From contig CM028379.1 of NCBI GenBank assembly GCA_013146195.2, positions 111,904,168 through 111,968,167 on the forward strand: DNA of 64,000 nt, in the 5' to 3' direction. Source of the stretch: Codonopsis lanceolata (taxonomy: Eukaryota; Streptophyta; Magnoliopsida; Asterales; Campanulaceae). A model generated the notes under the pieces. It saw only the letters and a list, made by a program, of their open reading frames with translations, made no database searches and was not told where the DNA came from. Positions 1-10,696 of the stretch are shown piece after piece (within the stretch, counting starts at the first letter, position 1; every line of letters begins with the position of its first letter). Position numbers and translations under genes: made by a program.

Positions 1-1269
1 AGAACATTTTTATAAAGTTTATAGCACCCATTTCATTTTAACAACAAAATATGCACAAGAATATGATGAATAGTTGTCCCAGCATGATTGTTGCATTGAA
101 TTGTAACTTATGGTCAATTGCATGATAAGTTAGATCCCTTGGATTTTTTTCTTACTAATATATCTCAAGCACACTTTCAAACCGTGTTTGCATGTTAGTC
201 TGGATTGTCCCTACCATCTGTTTTAGCAAAGGCTTATGTGAAATCCAGTGATGATAAACCTTCGATTACACAACTTCCATAATTGACATGATATTTTTTG
301 TGTTTTACTGTTTTATCAACTGCATGAGTATTTGGCATTAAGAAATAATATAGGTCATCTTTGGATCATTTGAGCCTAAATATTTCCCGACCTTTACTAA
401 AAATATCCCTAGTGTCCCCTTTGAGCCTAATTAAAAAGAATGGAGTGTGCTGAGCACACATTAAACCCTAAAAGCCTAAACACTTTTAGCCTGCCCTTTG
501 AGAAAGTAGGATGTGGGAGGGGAATTAATTTTATGGGACCAAATTTTCAGTCTAGAAAGTTTTCCAAAAACTTCTTTCTTCCCGTTGATCAAAAAAAAAA
601 TATGTGTAGATCGACGAAAAATGAAACGGAAGAAGAAGAGCGCAAGAAGGTTCAAATGAAAGCATAGCTTTCAAGAGAAAAATGATAGAAAAATTCTGCT
701 GAAATAGATGATGAGATATTTTTAGCTAGATATATTGTACAAAACAAGTTTGGGGGAAGAAAAAGAAAAATTGAACTCCCCCACTTGTGGCCTTTGCAGG
801 TCCTAGCTTAATTGGGAAAAACTTCCTTTTGCTTGGAAGTACTAGGGGTAAAGGGTAGTCTTGCTCTCTCACTTTGTATTCTATTCCCCTTCCATCATAT
901 CCGCCTACACCATGGCCTTACATTACAAGTTATTAAAGACCTATTGATCTTCTTGCCAATGCTTGTGTTTGTTGATTTGATGGTAAGGCATGTAATTTAT
1001 CTACACTTCATATTCAGATTATCTGCAATCTCACTTTGTTAGCATAATCTTAGCTATTGCAAGTAATTGGGTCAGGAGAGCATTGTATGACATATATATA
1101 AGTGCATGGGATTGATGTATAAGTTTTTTAAATCCTTGGTAATCTCTCTTTCTGTAATAGATCGTGTTTGGATGGTAGATCCCATATTCTGTGTTGCATT
1201 GGTGTTATTTGAACTATAATTTTTAAATGAGTGTGGTCCTTAGCTTGTTACAACTGTTTTAGTTGAGAT
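1..1269. other. AT-rich stretch, unassigned
   Basis: No convincing coding, RNA or repeat signature is visible. Short open frames (for example 440-667) have low-complexity products and no recognisable motif. The stretch may be the interior of the Athila-like element whose right LTR begins at 1666, or older flanking DNA. Confidence 0.3.
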
Positions 1270-1665
1270 ATTATGTATGACTAGTGATCACACACACAGA
1301 GAAATTAAGACCGGTAGCAGTTTGAGTATAAGTCAATTTGTTTTATGTGACTAGTCTGCACATATGTGGTGAGCATCTGACTGAGACTACTTTGTTATGC
1401 CATATATTATGACTTGAGGTTGAATCCAAAAAGATTTTTGTTTTATTGTTTTTAGTATAGTTTTTATCTGCTTTTGTATTTATTAGTTTTTGTATTTATC
1501 TCCATAGTCGAGTCACTCGTAAGAGTCTCCTTGAGTTTGTGGGTTTCTAGAGGAGTGTAAATAGTGTCACCCTCCAAAAAGATTTTCGTTATTTTTGTTA
1601 GCTTACTTTTGTATTTATAGGTATTGTTTACTCGTGGACGAGCAAAGTTTAAGTTTGTGGGTATT
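1270..1665 (+). mobile_element. 3' internal tail and polypurine tract of an Athila-like element
   Basis: The segment directly left of the LTR at 1666 ends in the purine-rich 'GAGCAAAGTTTAAGTTTGTGGG' type of tract typical of Athila-group elements, where it primes plus-strand synthesis. Two diverged copies of one block (about 1423-1530 and 1575-1662) each carry a run reading AAAAAGATTTT and a later 'gag-rich' stretch. This suggests a local duplication of the 3' untranslated region. No coding remains. The left part of the element lies outside the window or is lost. Confidence 0.5.
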
Positions 1666-1880
1666 TGATCGATGTATTTTATACGTCGATATCATGTACT
1701 TTTATGACTTAAATTGAGCAATTCCACGAGGCTTTTGGCTACTGATATGTGTTTTTTAATGTTTTATGAGTTTCAAGGTTTTAGGTGAATTTATATGAAT
1801 TATGAAGCTTTTAGTGAAGATTTTGAAGAAGCAGCCAAAGTGTAAATTGAAGAAAATCCAGCAGAAAAATAGTCTGGTCA

Positions 1881-1992
1881 CCTTGCGGCCGCAAGGTGTT
1901 TTGACCTTGCCTTCGCAAGGTGGACAGAAACAAGGCCTCCCGAAATCAAGACCCTTGTGGACGCAAGGGGTAATGACCTTGCGACCGCAAGG
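1881..1992. repeat. Four GC-rich hairpins with one stem
   Basis: Four near-identical inverted repeats, CCTTGC-N4-GCAAGG, lie at 1881-1896, 1905-1920, 1953-1968 and 1977-1992. The stem is almost constant while the 4-base loop changes (GGCC, CTTC, GGAC, GACC). The first is a perfect 16-bp palindrome. They lie in the U3 part of the LTR, upstream of its TATA box. Confidence 0.75.
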
Positions 1993-2059
1993 TACCCAGA
2001 ACCGACTTATCGGGGTTTTCAAGCCATATTGGAATTCTTAATCCCCTACAACTCCATGG

Positions 2060-2067
2060 TATAAATA
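2060..2067 (+). promoter_or_regulatory. TATA box of the Athila-like LTR
   Basis: TATAAATA inside the LTR, about 395 bp from its start and downstream of the hairpin cluster. This is the expected place for the LTR promoter. Confidence 0.5.
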
Positions 2068-2927
2068 AAGGGCGGTAGCCAAAGCCAAAGGACGTCCAAG
2101 AAGTAGTTTTTAAACAGCTTTAGGTAGGATTTAGCTTGTATAACATAGTTTAGTTGTTGTAATTACAATTTTGAAGATCGATCCATGTATTCATTCATCT
2201 CCGTGTGCAGTTCATCTTCAAGGATGAACTAAACATCCATTAATCTAGGAGTTGGGAGGTAACTTGTATCGAATCTATGGCTTAATTATATTTTTATTCA
2301 TTCAATTCTTGTTGATCATGGTGTTTATCAACCCCTGTTATTATCTCGCTTTGAACAAATGAATGTAATCGTGAGTAATAAAGGCCTAGAGGTGCGGATA
2401 ACTGCATGACCAATATGCATATGTCGTACACTGGCTCACCGTCATGATAAATTGAACCTATCAATGCAAGAGAGTGATAAGTTAGGGTCAACTTCCATAT
2501 ATGACCTAAGTGACAGTTAGGATCCATATGTTCCTGTGCATAGAATATAGAATGGACGAATTATTTAGAGATGGAGACTGAACGGGAATTCGACAGGCTA
2601 TATCTATCTTTCGTGAACGAACCCAAGAAATTGAATGATACTTTATTTAAATAAGCTATAGAAGAGATACAAGTGAAACCTTAATCCTAGATTTCCCTCC
2701 ATCATCAGATCTTCCCTATTGTGATTGTTGCTAATATAGTTAACTTTAGTATAATAATTAGGTTAGATTAAAATGAGTATAAAAACCCCCTTAGTTTAAT
2801 AAAATTGCTACCGATAGTCTTACTGTTTGTGATCTTCTTGTCTCTGTCGTTCGACCCTTGCTTCCCAAGCTATTCTATAATAGTCTTGTCCACTTGCAAG
2901 GAATAAATTTAAAATAAGACACGATCA

Positions 2928-3754
2928 ACCTTCCCACCTCGTAACCTAGCCTCCGAACCCTTTTTTTACAAACTCTGGTTTATTTTTGGTTTTTCTTTAT
3001 TTCTCCTTAAAATAAAGATGACGACTCTGTTAAAACATTTTGGATCATAGTAAGGCCCGCAACATCTTTTCTTGCACTTTTCCGTTTTCCCCTAAACAAG
3101 GGAGAATGAGAATGAAAGGGTGATGTATTTCCTGCCTCGTGTTTTCCCCTAAACAAGGATGAGATACGGGGAAACCCAAAGCACTCATAGCGATCCAAAA
3201 TAAGCCTAAGGTCATGGTGAGGCTTGCAACATCCTTTTTTTGAACTTTCCCATTTTCCCCTAAACAAGGGACGATGGGAATGAAAAGGGTGATGCATTTT
3301 ATGTGCCTTGTCTTCCCCTAAACAAGGGAGGGTGAGATACGGAGAAACCCCAACCACTCATAATGACCTAAGGCAATTTTCAAAAAGTCCATAGTGAGGC
3401 AGGGCGTGTTCCCACGCGCTCTCGCAACATCTTTTTTTTGCACTTTTCCATTTTCCCCTAAACAAGGGACGATGGGAATGAAAAAGGTGATGCATTTTCT
3501 GTACCTTGTCTTCCCCTAAACAAGGGAGGGTGAGATACGGAGAAATCCAAAGCTCTCATAATGGACCAAAAGCTCACTCAGGTGACCGAGGCGTATTCAA
3601 CGTGCTTCTAATAACATTCTTTTTACACTTTTAATTCCGTCTTCCCCTAAAGAAGGGAGGATGGAATGGAAAGAGTGATGTCCTTCTGCATGCCGCGTTC
3701 CACTAAAAAAGGGAGCGCGAAGCGCGAGGCGCAGAATTTTTCGGGGCACCCACA
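2928..3754 (+). mobile_element. Tat/Ogre element, left LTR remnant
   Basis: It matches the right LTR (13176-15094) from about 14272 to the end and stops at CCCACA, directly before a primer binding site. The 5' part is cut off by the Athila-like LTR. It contains four diverged subrepeats starting near 3058, 3226, 3423 and 3605. Each has CCCCTAAACAAGGGA motifs. Confidence 0.8.
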
Positions 3755-3755
3755 G

Positions 3756-3773
3756 TGGCGACTCTGCTGGGGA
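3756..3773 (+). other. Primer binding site of the Tat/Ogre element
   Basis: TGGCGACTCTGCTGGGGA lies one base after the LTR end. It starts with the TGG expected to pair with a tRNA CCA end, and it is the form known from Ogre/Tat elements (tRNA-Arg type). Confidence 0.75.
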
Positions 3774-4078
3774 CGTCATTTTTATTTTAAATAAAAATGG
3801 AAGGCTAGACTCAGTTTTCACAAAAAAAAGAAAAAATCAGTTTTCTTTAGTTTCTGGCTAAAATATGCTTATTATATTTCTTTAGGATTTTAAATATTAC
3901 ATTCTTATATATTTGTGTATATATTTGTGGATATGATTCTCCTCTTGCAGTAGTTTCGTTCCAGTTACCATTACATGTACATTAAAAAAAGAAACAACCT
4001 ACCCTAATCAAACCCAAATCCTTCTTCTATCCTGCTCCCTCTTTTTGGTTCTCTACCGACCCCCTCCTAGAACCTTCA

Positions 4079-5123
4079 ATGGTCAGTGACAACTCAGACA
4101 CTGACATTAAACTAGACAAACCACCAACCCCTCCTCCCTCTCCCCCAAAATCCAACTCCTCATCTACCCATACCTTCCCTTCTCGTGACTCAACCTCTTC
4201 CGACTCAGCCACTCCACCTCTCTAGCAGCCCTTCCGACCCGTCACCACTGCCGAAGCCACCTCTTCTGCCTGCAGTGAGCACATTCATATTGGCCTGGAC
4301 CCTTCTCCCTCCCAACCGGCCAACTCTGAGATTTTGGCCCGCCTGGACGCAATATACAACAGACTATGCGAGTTTACAAGCATCTCTACAGCTGCCACGT
4401 CCAAGGCAACGGATAAAAATGTTGACATCCTTCGACAGTTTCAGGATGATGTGTGGACAAGGTTTGGACAAATGAAGCACGAGTCCACTGATGTCAAGAT
4501 CAACGTGGAATGGACGCAATATACAACAGACTAGGCGAGCTTACAAACATCTCTACAGCTGCCACTGCCACGTCCAAGGCAACGGATAGAAATGTTGCCA
4601 TCCTTCGACAGTTTCAGGATGATGTGTGGACAAGGTTTGGACAGATGAAGCACGAGTTCACTGATGTCAAGATCAACGTGGAAGCTCAACGCACCGAATG
4701 CATACAGTACAGCTATGCTCCACTCTGTTCTACCAACTCTTCCACAGCATCACTCTCCATCTCGGCCACGACCGCCCGCATATTCTCGAGCTCAACAAAA
4801 TGGCTCTCAACAGGTCTCACGATGTGCTCAATGCTGAACGTGATCGTGATCTGGCCATCACGGAGGAGAGACAACTAAGATCTATCAACAAAACTCTAAT
4901 GGAAGAGAACAACCGTCTACGTGAAGAACTGGACTACCATTCTCGCTCCACCAGACCTCCTACCTCTACCGATGATGAGTACGTCAGAAGAGCCGAAGAA
5001 CTTGAAGGCAAAGAAAAGAAAAGGAAGCAACAGACAAAGGCAAAGGGAAAAGACCGTGGTAGTTTTGTATCTTTTTCTCCCTTAACCTTTGTATCTATCT
5101 TAGTGTTTTTGAAAACTCTGTAA
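4079..5123 (+). pseudogene. Broken ORF upstream of gag in the Tat/Ogre element (ORF1-like)
   Basis: Ogre-type elements carry an extra ORF between the left LTR and gag, and this reading frame occupies that place. From the ATG at 4079 the frame starts with a Ser/Pro/Thr-rich N-terminus and meets a stop near 4223. It then continues in the same frame through a helical segment (residues like 'LDAIYNRL' and 'ILRQFQDDVW'). A 167-bp tandem duplication, not a multiple of three, shifts the frame. A further shift near 4690 leads into a charged coiled-coil-like tail (4800-5060; 'LMEENNRLREELD', then a Lys-rich end). I recognise no catalytic motif. Function is unknown. Confidence 0.5.
4344..4683 (+). repeat. 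167-bp tandem duplication inside ORF1
   Basis: The block starting TGGACGCAATATACAAC at 4344 repeats at 4511 and runs to about 4683 with few substitutions and a 6-bp insertion (an extra ACTGCC) in the second unit. The duplication disrupts the reading frame. Confidence 0.85.
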
Positions 5124-5130
5124 CATTAAA

Positions 5131-5461
5131 CTTCTCATTTGAATACAGAAGATTATTGTCTTTCAAAAATGTCTACTATTTAAATTCTTGCTGTTTCAAT
5201 TCATATCTTCTTAGAATTTAAACACTCAGTTTAAAATCCATATTTGAACGGTTTACTACTAATCTGTGTGCTGTTCTTTTCTCACTTCTGTTGTAAACAC
5301 TTAGATTAGATTTTACACTTTAGGTGTTCTCCTGCTTGATAGAGACATGTCTACCGTTATAAAACTAAAATATTTATTTGACATGCTATTATCTATCATA
5401 CAGTTGTTTATAGTTCTCACTTGTAAGTAATGATGACCAGATGCAAATAGGAGGAGATTAT
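5131..5461 (+). mobile_element. 3' internal tail and purine tract of a SIRE-type copia element
   Basis: The segment ends GCAAATAGGAGGAGATTA directly before an LTR start. This is the usual polypurine tract arrangement of SIRE/Maximus elements (a 'GATGACNAG...GGGGGAGATT' type ending). It has no coding. Its presence left of an LTR that also has a primer binding site on its right is unusual (see findings). The left boundary with the Tat/Ogre ORF1 is approximate. Confidence 0.55.
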
Positions 5462-6716
5462 TGTTTCTCATTTGTATCTTGATTTACATCTATTCATACA
5501 TTACATTAGTTTTATACAGTAGTGGCTAATTGGGTTGCGTATCAATTAGCGTGGCAACCGTGTATAGAACTTTGCCATAGAATAGTTTTTTTAATAGGCT
5601 TCATAGGTTCAGCGAAGACTTCAGCAAAGCTTCATCGGAAGACATCATTCAGCATCCAGCGGTAGACCTTGTCTACACGTGTTCAAGCATGACGTGTCCA
5701 GTCACCAAGTCTTAGTGGATTAATTAAATTCATCCTTTATCAGTTTGAATTTGAATTAGAACATCCCCTGACTTCTCAGACACGCCTGACCAGCTTTCCG
5801 AAAAGCAAGAAGACTTTCACCTTCTGAACAGTGACAGAGCAGGTGAACAGACTGACACTTACAGTCTGTACCAACTATTGCAGGTTTGAAATTCTGATTG
5901 CTCACCTGTCAGCTACTGCAACATCTCTGCACCAACTCCCTGCTCAGTATCAGTGAAGACGAAACCCTCAAGTCAGCTCCATGCATTTAATGCATTTAAC
6001 CTAATAGAGTTGTTATACTTCGTCTTCTCCAACGGATCTCAAGAATGCTCCAGTTATAAATACTGCCATTAAAGACTGAAGAACAAGTCTTAAAATGCTC
6101 TGAAATTCTCCAACAACATATAGTCTTTATACTCAGTGCATTCAAGAGATCGTAAACTGATTAAGAAGTCCTCGACAACAATCAAGAAGATCTGCTTCAA
6201 CACTTATCTTAAGCTTCTTATTGTTGTTCCTTTAACTATTCTTCTGCACATTTGAATATCTTGTTTATCCAGACATTCAATTCCCAAACCCTCAAACACA
6301 AGTCAAATATTTTGTACACGATCCATTGGATATATTCTTTGTAATAGAACTAGTGGAAAATATAGTGCACATTTAAATCCAAGGTTGACTGCCTTGGTGG
6401 TGAATGTAGCACTCTTTATAGTGCGAACCATCTCAAAATACTTGTGTTCTTTCTTTTCTATTGATTACTGCTTTTAACTGTTGCATATCTATTTACTTAT
6501 CTCTTCAAACAGTAGACTTGAGTATTCAGCCAAGTCTACCGGTAGTCCTTCACCGGCAGACCTAAACTGTCTTCCTTTCAAGACTTCCGCTACTTCAATC
6601 TCTTTAATAGATTGTAAGTGCTTGTTTTAGGAACATATACGAAAAGTTTTTAAGTGTCTAATAAGCTATTCAACCCCCCCCCCTCTAGCTTATTATTGTG
6701 CCCTTTGGGACTAACA
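5462..6716 (+). mobile_element. SIRE-type copia LTR
   Basis: It begins TGTTTCTCATT and ends GGGACTAACA (TG...CA), 1255 bp. It aligns along its whole length with the solo LTR at 32800-34081. A primer binding site follows at 6719. It includes a TATA box, a C-tract plus 'TAGCTTATTATTGTG' close to the 3' end, and repeated GTCTACCGGTAG / CGGCAGAC motifs. Confidence 0.85.
6055..6062 (+). promoter_or_regulatory. TATA box of the SIRE LTR
   Basis: TATAAATA about 590 bp into the LTR. The aligned site in the solo LTR near 33394 reads TATAAATG. Confidence 0.5.
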
Positions 6717-6718
6717 AT

Positions 6719-6730
6719 TGGTATCAGAGC
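6719..6730 (+). other. Copia primer binding site (initiator tRNA-Met)
   Basis: TGGTATCAGAGC, two bases after the LTR, is the standard copia primer site complementary to the 3' end of initiator tRNA-Met. Confidence 0.95.
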
Positions 6731-6785
6731 TTAACTCTTTGAAAACTAGTCTTTCCGAGATTAAACTCTTGAGAGACTCGATCCA

Positions 6786-9021
6786 ATGGCACAAACACAC
6801 TACATGCTGCCTACATCAAATGCGAACCACGTCCCAATATTGGACGAAGGCCATTTCGATGTTTGGAAGGATAAGGTAATGCGCTTTATGAACTCTATTG
6901 ACAACAGGTTATGGAAGTGCGTACTAGCAGGACGTCATATACCCATGAAGGCAAATCGACTGGCATCCATCACTGGAAATCCTACTGAGGTACCCAAAGA
7001 AAAATCAGAATGGACAGAGGACGACAGAAAACTAGTAGAGCTAGATAGCAAAGCAATCAATATCATAACTAGCTCTCTAGACACCAGCACTTACCAACAA
7101 GTGATTCGGTGTACCACTGTGAAAGAGATGTGGGAAGCTCTTGTCGAATGCTTGGAAGGAGACCAAGACACAAGAGACAATAAAAAATACACCTTCATCC
7201 AGCAGTTTGACTCCTTCAAAAAGGATCCCAAGGAAACCTTGAGACAAGCATACGATCGCTTCAGTGAGGTAATTAATAGTTGCTTTTCTCTTGGTAAAAT
7301 CTATGACAAGAAGGAAATGAATATGAGATTTCTAGGCTCTCTAGGTAGTCTGTGGCATGTTAAGACCACTGCCATGAAAGAATCTAAAAACTTAAACGAA
7401 ATGACTCTCCGTAATCTTTACGCAAGTTTAAAGGTCTATAAGCTCGAAGTGAATCAAGCTCTAGAGCATGACAAATAGTTCAGAACTGTATCCTTGCCTG
7501 GCATGGTACTAGTAGAAACCACAGTTGAAAACAAACCTTCCACTTCCTCCAGTGAAAACGATTTTCTTTCAGACGAACAATTTGCTATGTTCGTAAAACG
7601 TTTCAAAAAGTTTGCAAAATATGGAAGGAAGGACACACACCAGCAGCCTTTTAGAAAAACTGCTGAAAGCTCATCTAACGAAGAGCTTGTGTGTTATAAT
7701 TGTAGAAAACCTGGTCATTTCGCTTCTAAATGTCCAAAGCCAGAATTTGAAGCATACCGAAAGCCTCCATATAAGAAATTTCAAAAACATAAAGGTATGT
7801 TGGCTGAAGACATAGAAGAAAAACAGGTTGCTACATGGTTTGAGACTGATTCAGAAGAGGAAGAGGATGATTGTGAGCAAGCTAACTAACATATGCTTAA
7901 TAGCTCATGATTCAGGTCCCACCTATGACTCTGAACATGAAGTCGAAGCCTCACCTAGTCCCTTCGACAAAAGTGAGATCAACTATGATAACTTCAGTAA
8001 GGAAGAATTGCTTAAAGATAATCAAGAAATGCTTGAAGAGTTCAATTCTTTTAGAGTAGCCTATGTAAAACTCGCTAAGAACTGTGAGAAGCTTGCTGAT
8101 GGGAAATCTCTGCTGGCAGCTGAGATTCAAACTCTCAATAGCTGTCAACAGGAAAGTATCAAGATAAAAGGAGAAAATGAATTCCTTTGTGACAAAGTCG
8201 AATGTCTCACTGAGCACATCAAAGGACTTGACCTGGAGGAGATTGCCTTGCAAAAGACAATTGACTCCTAGAACAGCTCCAAGGAAACCTTTGAAGAAAT
8301 CCTTTCAAGCAAAAAGACATGTAAAGATAAATCTGGCTTAGGATATTCTGATGAGCCCAGTTCGGCATACTCCTCTGTCACGGAGAAAGGTGAAACCTCC
8401 GAGACTGCTTATGATATCTCCTTCTCCAAATAGACGTTCGGAAACAAGGGTAAACAAGGACTTGGTTATACAAGTGTACCATACATTTACCCCAAGGCTC
8501 AGAAAGGGAAAGCCAAAGTAACTGCTTCTAATGAGAAGCTTAAGAAAGGAACGGTAGAGAAATCAAAATCTACCAACAATAGCTCTGCCAAGGCAAAGTC
8601 TGCTGGCGGTAGACCTACGAAATCTCTGCCGGCTCCTATCAAGTTTGTCTATGAAATGGGCAAGGCACCTAAACCTGTTGACATTAAACTTAAAGGTATT
8701 CTACCGAATCCTCCTAAAAAGGTTAACAACAGACCAGCCAAGGCTAAGTCTGTAGGTAACAAAACAAGGAAGGTTCAATAGAAACCAATTAAGTCTACCG
8801 TCAACAAACCAGTTGAACCCAAGACTGCTGTTAAGAACAAGGAGAATCACAAGCACTCTTCAGTTAAAGCTACTGACAATCCTCCATGGAACTTCCATTT
8901 ATGTCATTCTTGCAATTGTTTAGGCCATCTGGCCCCAGAATGCCTGCTAAGGTTCACACCAAAATCTAAGAGACCTAGTTCTCTCAAGGTTAGACAGGTA
9001 TGGGTTCCAAAAGGTTGCTAA
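6786..9021 (+). pseudogene. SIRE-type gag, degenerate
   Basis: The ATG at 6786 opens a gag (capsid/nucleocapsid) frame 55 bp after the primer site. The N-terminal part has the copia UBN2-type gag fold signature (ILDEGHFDVWKDKV, then 'TTVKEMWEAL' and 'LRQAYDRF'). A CCHC zinc knuckle (CYNCRKPGHFASKC) lies near 7690-7732. After a frame change near 7880 a coiled-coil-like, Lys-rich spacer follows. A second CCHC-like motif (CHSCNCLGHLAPEC) lies near 8908 and 'RQVWVPKG', a SIRE hallmark, near 8993. In-frame TAG stops lie at 7476, 8269, 8432 and 8779. The product would have been the structural protein of virus-like particles. It is not functional now. Confidence 0.85.
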
Positions 9022-10467
9022 TCCTCAGGACCCAAAAGAAAATAAAGGGGACCTTGTCTCTTTGATCTCTTTCTAATCTGCTTCATGGCTATAGATACAG
9101 AAGATAAGGAAATCTGGTACCTGGATAGTGGCTGTTCAAGACACATGACAGGGAACATAAGTCTTCTCACAAATATAGCTGAAGCCAAAGGTCCTATGGT
9201 GATTTTCGGCAACAATGCAAGAGGAAAAATAATTGGGTATGGCTCAATCACTCGAGGAAGTCTCTCCATCAACAAAGTTTCTCTAGTGAATGGCTTAAAG
9301 CATAATCTTCTGAGCATATCCCAATTCTGCGACAAAGGACTCATCTGCCAATTCTCCTCCAACCAATGTCTCATCAAAGATCGTGAATCCTGCTCAACGA
9401 TATTGACTGGCAATAGACAAGGAAACGTCTATGTCGTGGACTTAAATCTTCTAGGGAGATCCTCCAGCCTTTGCCTAGTTGCTAACAACGTTCGTGACAA
9501 CAGTTGGCTTTGGCACAAGCGTCTCAGTCACCTCAACTTCAAGTACCTTTCTAAGCTCTCTAAAGATGGGCTTGTCAAAGGTCTACCTACGGTGTCTGCC
9601 GACCATGACAGAAGTTGCAAAGCTTTCCAATTAGGAAAACTTTCCAAGTCTTCCTTCAAAAGAAAGTTTGTCATGTCAACGACTAGACCTCTTCAACTTC
9701 TGCATATGGATCTCATTGGACCAATCACTACAATCTGTATCTCTGGAGACAAGTACACACTTGTAGTAGTTGATGACTACTCTAGGTTCTCCTAGATCGA
9801 AACTATGACTTCAAAAGATGAGACATATGATCTGGTCACCGCTCTTTTCAGAAGACTTCAAACCCAAAAGCTTAAAGACATTAGTGACATCAGGTCAGAC
9901 AACGGCACCGAATTCAAGAACAACGGTGTTGAAAGATATTGTGATGACCATGGGATCGGCCACAACTTCTCTGCTGCGGGAACTCCTCAACAAAATGGTG
10001 TAGCTGAACGGAAGAACAGAACACTCATTGAAGCAACAAGAACTATGCTGGCAGAAGCAAAACTTCCAAAGTACTTCTAGGCAGAAGTTGTCAACTCTGC
10101 ATGTTTTACCCAGAATAGATCCCTGGTAAACAAGTTTCATAACAAAACTCCATATGAAATATGGAGAGGAAGAGCCCAAAACATAGGATTTTTCAAAATC
10201 TTCGGCTGTAAATGTTTTATTCTATATAATGGAAAAGAATATAGAGGTAAATTTGATTCAAAATCAGACGAAGGAGTTTTTCTGGGCTACTCCAAACATT
10301 CAAAAGCATTTCGCATATTTAACAAAACTTCTTTAAAAATTTTAGAATCTGTGCATGTTACTTTTGATGAATATGATTTATTAGAGCCTCGAAAGGCTCC
10401 GAATGTTGCTAATGATTCTGATGATGATGAGACAGGTACAAATAAAGCTTCTACTTCTACTCCTCTT
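9022..10467 (+). pseudogene. SIRE-type pol fragment: protease, pre-integrase, integrase
   Basis: The aspartic protease active site region (WYLDSGCSRHMTGN) is near 9115. The GAG-pre-integrase segment (LWHKRLSHLN) is near 9508. The integrase core follows with 'HMDLIGP' (first Asp), 'IRSDNGTEF' (second Asp, near 9893) and 'PQQNGVAERKNRT' (catalytic Glu, near 9987). The C-terminal integrase part runs to about 10440. TAG stops at 9793 and 10078 each replace the Trp expected in conserved copia motifs. The frame then stops abruptly at the junction with Tat/Ogre gag. Reverse transcriptase, RNase H and the right LTR are missing, so the element is dead. Confidence 0.88.
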
Positions 10468-10696
10468 CAGAATTGTATGCCCCAATGTCACAAATACTAC
10501 AAGGGTTAACAGCACAAGAAGTCCTTAAGCCCCTTGAAAACTACAAACCTCCAAACCCATTACCTGCCAAATGGAGCCGCAACAAGTATTGTGAATACCA
10601 CCAATCCAGTAGTCATATCACCGAAAAATGCTTCTCACTCAGGAATGATATCCAAGACCTTATCGATGATAAAATCATTAAGAAGCCGCACCCATG
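10468..10696 (+). pseudogene. Tat/Ogre gag C-terminal fragment
   Basis: Immediately after the copia junction the frame encodes a short segment typical of Tat/Ogre gag. A proline-rich stretch is followed by a CX2HX4HX4C knuckle ('CEYHQSSSHITEKC', near 10588) and 'DIQDLIDD', ending at a stop after KKPHP. Together with ORF1 on the left this shows that the SIRE segment lies within the Tat/Ogre interior. The rest of gag and all of pol are missing. Confidence 0.75.

Larger units (their letters stand above)
1666..2927 (+). mobile_element. Athila-like LTR
   Basis: It starts TGATCGATG immediately after the purine tract and ends in GATCA, giving TG...CA ends and a length of 1262 bp. It interrupts the Tat/Ogre LTR: sequence from 2928 on (CCTTCCCACCTCGTAAC) continues the same sequence found uninterrupted at about 14272. 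It holds a TATA box, four short hairpins and a 3' part of the 'GTCGTTCGACCCTTGC' style common in this group. A second LTR is not seen in the window, so whether it is a solo LTR or the 3' LTR of an element running left is not decided. The internal tail to its left favours a 3' LTR. Confidence 0.65.

Noticed and set aside
440..667. 75-residue open frame
   Set aside because: No motif, low-complexity Lys/Glu end, no promoter or splice context.
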